Assembly: GCF_000346485.2 (NCBI RefSeq)
Contig: NZ_KQ976354.1
Location: 4,367,436-4,431,435 of the forward strand
Length of the DNA: 64,000 nt
Reading direction: 5' to 3'
Source of the DNA: Scytonema hofmannii PCC 7110
GTDB taxonomy: Bacteria; Cyanobacteriota; Cyanobacteriia; Cyanobacteriales; Nostocaceae
The translations under genes were made by a program, and so were the position numbers. This document shows positions 62,926 through 64,000 of the stretch, piece after piece; the stretch's first letter is position 1; each line of letters starts with the position of its first letter. The notes beneath the pieces were generated by a model, which was not told the DNA's origin, made no database searches, and saw only the letters and a list, made by a program, of their open reading frames with translations.

Positions 62926-63549
62926 TCAGTGTTCAAACACATCCTTAAATTGCAATAAATCTAAGGAAACTATAGTGGGCAAACACTCAAAACACTCTAG
63001 AGCGACTTCATAACGCTCTTCACGTTTGAGCATATTAACTAGCTTTTGTCGCGCACTAATCAAGTAACGTACATCATTGGCAGCATAACTCAGTTGCGCT
63101 TGTGATAAATTGGCAGCATTTCCCCAATCAGAACTTTGAGCGCTTTTATCTAATTCCACTTGTTCCAACTCTTGCACCAAGTCCTTCAGACCGTGGCGTT
63201 GAGTATAAGTACGTGCTAACTTACTGGCTATCTTGGTACAAAAAATAGGTTGAATATAAATGCCTAAGTTGTAACGTATCGCCGCAAGATCGAAACGTGC
63301 AAAGTGGAATATTTTAACGACATTTGTCGCTTCCAACAATTGTTTTAAGTTCGGAGCCTCCGTTTGTCCTTTGGCAATACGGATTGCAGTGACTTTGCCC
63401 TCTTTGTTGCATAATTGGACAAGACACAAGCGATCGCGTTGTGGAAGTAGCCCCATGGTTTCAGTATCTACAGCAATTTCATCATTTTGTAGATAATGGG
63501 ATAAAGTAACCTCAGTAAGGTCGCGATCGCAAACCTGAAAATCTTCCAT
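62926..63549 (-). CDS. RNase D-like 3'-5' exonuclease
   Basis: 207 aa, DEDDy-type exonuclease domain only. Motif Exo I Asp28/Glu30 (IAVDTETMGLLPQRDRLCLV), Exo II Asp in FHFARFDLAAIRY and Exo III YAANDVRYL with its Tyr and Asp. The HRDC tail of full RNase D is missing, as in the short cyanobacterial forms. It likely trims the 3' ends of structured RNAs. Monocistronic. Confidence 0.88.
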   Translation of the reverse strand: MEDFQVCDRDLTEVTLSHYLQNDEIAVDTETMGLLPQRDRLCLVQLCNKEGKVTAIRIAKGQTEAPNLKQLLEATNVVKIFHFARFDLAAIRYNLGIYIQPIFCTKIASKLARTYTQRHGLKDLVQELEQVELDKSAQSSDWGNAANLSQAQLSYAANDVRYLISARQKLVNMLKREERYEVALECFECLPTIVSLDLLQFKDVFEH

Positions 63550-63612
63550 GAATCAGAGCAGTTAGGTAAAATGATTATATATATGTTAGTAGTTAGTATG
63601 TCTTTTTTTAAT

Positions 63613-63640
63613 TAACAACTAACAACTAACCACCAACAAT
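63613..63640. repeat. AACAACT heptamer repeats
   Basis: About three AACAACT/AACCACC units between the exonuclease and CAP genes. Confidence 0.8.
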
Positions 63641-63644
63641 TTAC

Positions 63645-64000
63645 CTACTGCCGAACAAAAATCTGTGTCAGATATACTTCACCATCACTGTTAGTAGCGA
63701 CACCAATGCCAGTCAAATTGTAATGTCCCTTAATGTTCTTCAGATGTGCGGGGCTTTTAAGCCAACTCGTCACAGCTTCTTTGACCGGATCGCTATATCC
63801 TTGGTTAAAAGCGAGATTTTCTGATGCGCTTCTGTAGCGAAGGGGAATAGCATCAACTCTTCTTTTAAACCCTTGGTGACTAAATGGGGCTTTGTGTCTA
63901 GCCATATTTTGACTGTGAATCCTAGCTTGTCGAATAATTCTTGAATTTAAAGTCAGCTTTCGCAAACCCTTAGAAACCCGATACCGATTAATTTGGTCAA
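63645..64000 (-). CDS. CAP-domain (SCP/PR-1-like) protein, 5' end outside window
   Basis: The frame continues through the window end, so the ORF start given by a TTG at 63965 is not the true one; residues DQINRYRVSKG lie upstream of it. The visible 118 residues form the end of a CAP domain: LNSRIIRQARIHSQNMARHK, APFSHQGF, YRSASENLAFNQGYSD, VTSWLKSPAHLKNIKGHYNL, TGIGVATN and VYLTQIFV. CAP proteins are usually exported; the signal peptide would be outside the window. Role unknown. Confidence 0.85.
   Translation of the reverse strand, partial: DQINRYRVSKGLRKLTLNSRIIRQARIHSQNMARHKAPFSHQGFKRRVDAIPLRYRSASENLAFNQGYSDPVKEAVTSWLKSPAHLKNIKGHYNLTGIGVATNSDGEVYLTQIFVRQ

Overview
The window reads as chromosome of a filamentous, probably heterocyst-forming cyanobacterium (Nostocales: Nostoc/Calothrix/Scytonema/Tolypothrix-like). 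Support: petM, ycf39, an NblR-type regulator, ClpS with its DUF2103 partner and several small cyanobacterial families; very frequent HIP1 octamers (GCGATCGC); heptamer short tandem repeats (GGTCACT, GTTAGTT, CAATGAC types) at many gene borders; AT-rich DNA with loosely packed genes. No rRNA, tRNA or CRISPR array was recognised. Genus is inference.

Layout. 1-9.8 kb: 3' part of an FAD oxidoreductase, a slipin-like protein, a kinase-fold protein, a decayed 1-kb gap (a 94-bp MITE-like element and an IS607-type remnant), a GAF/histidine kinase/receiver hybrid, a PEP-CTERM protein, an alkaline/neutral invertase and a sorbosone dehydrogenase-like protein. 10.8-22.8 kb: an orphan gene with a perfect Shine-Dalgarno, a zinc-ribbon protein, a protein with two winged-helix-like repeats, a receiver/histidine kinase pair, an AI-2E-type permease, an HtrA-like lipoprotease, a Ser/Thr kinase with SH3 tail, a VanZ/LamG protein and an FHA-GAF-class III cyclase. 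22.9-29.8 kb: succinate-semialdehyde dehydrogenase plus a ThDP enzyme matching the cyanobacterial 2-oxoglutarate decarboxylase TCA bypass, an M48 protease, clpS-DUF2103 and a second PEP-CTERM protein.

30.2-37.6 kb: a 1506-aa SF1 helicase with an unusual N-terminal extension, flanked by related 40-bp inverted repeats, then a HAD enzyme, a small conserved protein and a YdcF-like protein. 37.9-46.3 kb is the most plastic part. It holds a tandem array of a two-gene module (small conserved protein plus retropepsin-like aspartic protease) in which two older units have collapsed by deletion; a 5'-truncated EAL protein; an antitoxin-like gene with a frameshifted HNH remnant; a caspase-GUN4 fusion; a Phd/YefM antitoxin whose YoeB-type toxin is joined out of frame to a second HNH fragment; an isopentenyl phosphate kinase-like gene; and an intact RHH-like/HNH pair.

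46.2-64 kb: a SWIM-protein C-terminal homologue without the SWIM finger, a nuclease-fold protein, then mostly core genes: dihydrolipoamide dehydrogenase, trpC, DUF5340- and DUF2949-like proteins, a DUF192 lipoprotein, nblR, NAD kinase, ycf39, petM and pdxA. A HigB/HigA-like pair, a Tat-exported glycosidase-like protein, a rhodanese lacking its cysteine, an RNase D-like exonuclease and a CAP-domain protein cut by the window end close the region.

The strongest candidates for something undescribed are the retropepsin module array (37.9-39.9 kb) and the recurring antitoxin-like/HNH modules (41.3-46.3 kb), where related partners appear with different N-terminal domains and in different states of decay.
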